Assembly (NCBI GenBank): GCA_030685235.1
Contig: MU839168.1
Location: 121,825-185,824, forward strand
Direction: 5' to 3'
From: Copromyces sp. CBS 386.78
Taxonomy: Eukaryota; Ascomycota; Sordariomycetes; Sordariales; Sordariaceae
DNA: 64,000 nt
The translations under genes were made by a program, and so were the position numbers. Below, one piece after another: positions 61,560-64,000 of this stretch. The number at the start of each line of letters is the position of its first letter. The first letter of the stretch is position 1. Below the pieces are notes generated by a model. The model was not told the origin of the DNA and did not search any database. It was given only the letters and a program-made list of their open reading frames with translations.

Positions 61560-63510
61560 TAACTTCGCGTTAATACGTAATAAATAATCTTAGTAAGAAT
61601 TAAGCCTAATAGAAGATTAATAGTAGTTTAATTCTTACGAATTTTACTTCGAAGCGAAATTGTATAATCGCCAGCATAGAATTAAGAACCCTAGCGATTA
61701 AAATATTAAACCTAAAAATAATAAATAAATACTAGAGCCTCTAGAATAACGAAGGCGTAAATATCGTACCGTACGATACGGTAGAAATATTTCTCTTTTA
61801 ATAAGCGTTATTTAATTATTTAAGAAAGTATAATCAAAATAGCTAATAATCTAGCGGGTAACAACGTATACTAAATTAATCTCGCTACAATCTTCCCCTC
61901 CCTTTTAAAGGGATATAATATACTATTGAAAATTTATAGTAGTAATCCTAGCGGCCTTATAATCTCCCTAAATTTTACTAATAAAGTTCGTAATTATAAA
62001 GAGGTTATAAAGCTACTCTATTATTTTAATAGAAAAATTAACGTTTTTAATAAGTAGGTAAAGGAAGAGTAGGCTCGTTATATCAAATTTAAAAATAATA
62101 TTAAATCCTTCGTTAATGAGATATAAGGAAAGGAAAAATAATAGAAGGTAATAGAGGAGTAGCTGAAGAACTAGATTAACTAGTTTAACGAAATTAAAAA
62201 ATAATTTGTATAATAGATTTAATCTTTATAGTTATAGTATAATTAAATTATTACCGAAAATATATTTTTCTACTAAAAGGTATCTAACCTTACTTAAAAT
62301 AAGACCGACCTCTAAAAAAAATTTAATAATATTATTTAAAATAATAAAGAAGATTATTAAAACCTATTTAAATTTAATAAAATAATTAATAATAACGCCG
62401 AATTATATAGGGCGGAATTAAAGAAGGCATTAGAAAATCTTAATATTTTACGTATTGCGGGCAAGATCGCTAGCGAAAAATTTATTTAAATATAAGAAGA
62501 GATTAAGAATTTTTAAATTCGCTTCTATTTAATAAAAAAAAAAAAATTATTATAAAGAATAATATTAATGGCCTTAAAAGATTGGGTACGGGTACTGGTA
62601 GTAATTCTAATAGTATAAGCAGCGGTTTTAGTAATAGTAGCCCTAAAGGATTGGGCATGGGAACCGGCTTTAGCTCCGGTAGTATAAGCGATAGTCCTAA
62701 TAATAGTAGCCTTAAAAGATCGGGTAAAGGAAGTGGCTTTGGCTATAACGAAGCGGGCGGCAATTTTAAAAGCGGAGGATTCGGTTATCCTAGTAATCCC
62801 GGTAATCCTAATTATTCTAATAGTTTAGGTAGTCCTAATAATAATAGCCCCGGCAATCCTAATAATCCTAGCGGCCCCGGCGGCCCTAATAATCCCTTTC
62901 TACCTACGGCCCTAATTCCTACCCTATACTACTATTATAAAGTATTCTATAAAAACCTAAAGCAATTTAAAAATAAAGAAATAAATATAATTAAACGCTA
63001 TAATACTTATAATATTTAAAATTTAAAAATCTATAGTCGTTAAATCGTTGACAACTATAAATTTCCTAATAAAATAGCGAAACTGCTTTATACTATATCC
63101 TACTTAAGAGGCGAAGTAAAAATTAATATTATAAAGTATTAAAAAATAATTCTTAATAACCTCTAATATTTTATCCTCTAAAAGTAGTAAATAAGCGAAG
63201 AATTCTTAGTATATTTAAATAATCGCTATATATAGGGCAATATTATATAAATCGCCGAGAACTCACTATTATAATTTAAATAAACCGGCAAATAATTTAA
63301 TTATAAAGACTTCGAAGCCTAATTCATTACCCTAATTAACTATTATAATTATAATATAATTACTAAAGTCCGTCTTCTTTATTAGAAAGTTTCTAAATCT
63401 TTAGTAGACTCGGTTTTACATTATTATATTCAATCTATTCGTAACGATTTTAAAAGATAGTACAAATTGTTTAAAAGTATTTCCAAAACTTATATTAGAG
63501 TAGCCTTCTG
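61560..63510 (+). pseudogene. gag-like relic of the second Gypsy-like element
   Basis: Degenerate plus-strand coding with a Gly/Ser/Asn-rich segment (62582-62910; NPNNPSGPGGPNNP) that stays open for 145 codons. A capsid-like stretch ILRYTISYLRGEVKINIIKY-type follows at about 63090-63140. In Ty3/Gypsy Gag the similar position carries a YLRGxA motif. It stops abruptly at the repeat starting 63515, so pol is absent from the window. Confidence 0.5.
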
Positions 63511-63512
63511 TA

Positions 63513-63720
63513 ATTGAAACACCCATGCCCAAGCAAGGAGATAGCGCCCACGGTACCAAAGGTGTCACGGAAAACCCGCACCAAAGGTCGTGGTCCGTGG
63601 GCCCATCGACGCAGCGTGGCGTGGTGTTTCTGTTTAGACGCTGCGAATGCGTAAACACGGACCACATGTTGATCCGGGATAGTGGAGAGGCGAGACACTG
63701 TGCGAATAATAAAGAAAAAT
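63513..63720 (+). repeat. TGAAACACCCATGCC repeat at the right border (second copy of 10166)
   Basis: An unmutated counterpart of 10166-10370: it shares the start, GGTCCGTGGGCCCA and AAACACGGACCACA. Composition becomes balanced exactly here. It has an internal inverted GAAACACC/GGTGTTTC. Confidence 0.6.
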
Positions 63721-64000
63721 GATTGGTTGAAATATAGAAAGGTGAAAAAAAGCTACTTTTAGGAAGTCCACCAAAATGAAAAGACTACCAAAATGATCGG
63801 CTCGATTAGGCGGTCATTTTGGTACCAGTTATTCTTTTTTCCGATGTTTGGTTGTTGAGAAAAATTGAAAAGAAGCGTTTTTCTTAGATTTTGATTGAAA
63901 ATGATTAAGTTTTTTTGCCGGCTGGTAAAAAATTGCCGGCCGGTAAGGAATTATTGGCCCGGCTGGCAATTTCCTAAGGCCCGTGCGCCCTTTTTTCTTG
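63721..64000. other. Right flank with hairpin and GCCGGCYGGTAA repeats
   Basis: Balanced sequence. A perfect 11-bp inverted repeat TACCAAAATGA/TCATTTTGGTA lies at 63786-63796 and 63814-63824, with a third partial copy at 63769. GCCGGCTGGTAA, GCCGGCCGGTAA and GCCCGGCTGGCAA lie at about 63918-63970. No gene is visible. Confidence 0.6.

Noticed and set aside
6431..63510. Calling the AT-rich region a centromere
   Set aside because: Composition and transposon relics fit, but subtelomeric or arm heterochromatin fits as well; chromatin or assembly data would be needed.

Overview
The window comes from a filamentous ascomycete, most likely a Sordariomycete. The glucokinase has two short introns of 64 and 73 nt with CTGAC/CTAAC branch sites. 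About 57 kb of the window carries the signature of repeat-induced point mutation (RIP): CpA and TpG almost vanish, TpA dominates, and CpG and CpC survive. Because TG is depleted, ATG start codons are also depleted, so the AT-rich part has almost no ORFs even where old coding sequence is plainly present.

Layout. (1) 1-6.4 kb is ordinary genic DNA: the 3' end of a Pro/Ser/Thr-rich protein gene (+), a complete glucokinase gene (-), a possible truncated membrane-protein gene (-), a possible small spliced secreted-protein gene (-), and an inverted-repeat element close to the heterochromatin border. (2) 6.4-63.5 kb is a RIP island of nested dead transposons. Well-defined members are a complete Ty3/Gypsy chromovirus (10676-18570; 214-bp LTRs and GCTAG target duplications) and a Helitron Rep/helicase gene (about 22.3-27.9 kb, +). 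An 18.5-kb block (28.1-46.6 kb) is bounded by a 32-bp direct repeat and holds a DEXH-helicase relic and a DUF6589-like gene relic. Two inverted-repeat elements share terminal bases and have 8-bp target duplications (54717-55484 and 58663-60028). Two long minisatellite arrays (48.2-49.2 and 57.77-58.66 kb) have strict unit lengths. The 5' part of a second Gypsy-like element starts at 61304. (3) 63.5-64 kb returns to balanced composition.

The sequence itself shows that the island is dead. The chromovirus reverse transcriptase YxDD box reads Tyr-Phe-Asn-Asn, the Helitron HUH motif reads Tyr-x-Tyr, and the Helitron helicase Walker B Asp-Glu reads Asn-Lys. All are C:G to T:A transitions. The island could be an arm heterochromatin block, a subtelomere or part of a centromere; the window alone does not decide.

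The least explained part is the 28.1-46.6 kb block. Its degenerate coding blocks are separated by copies of a palindromic motif built on TTCGCTCTAATTAGAA.
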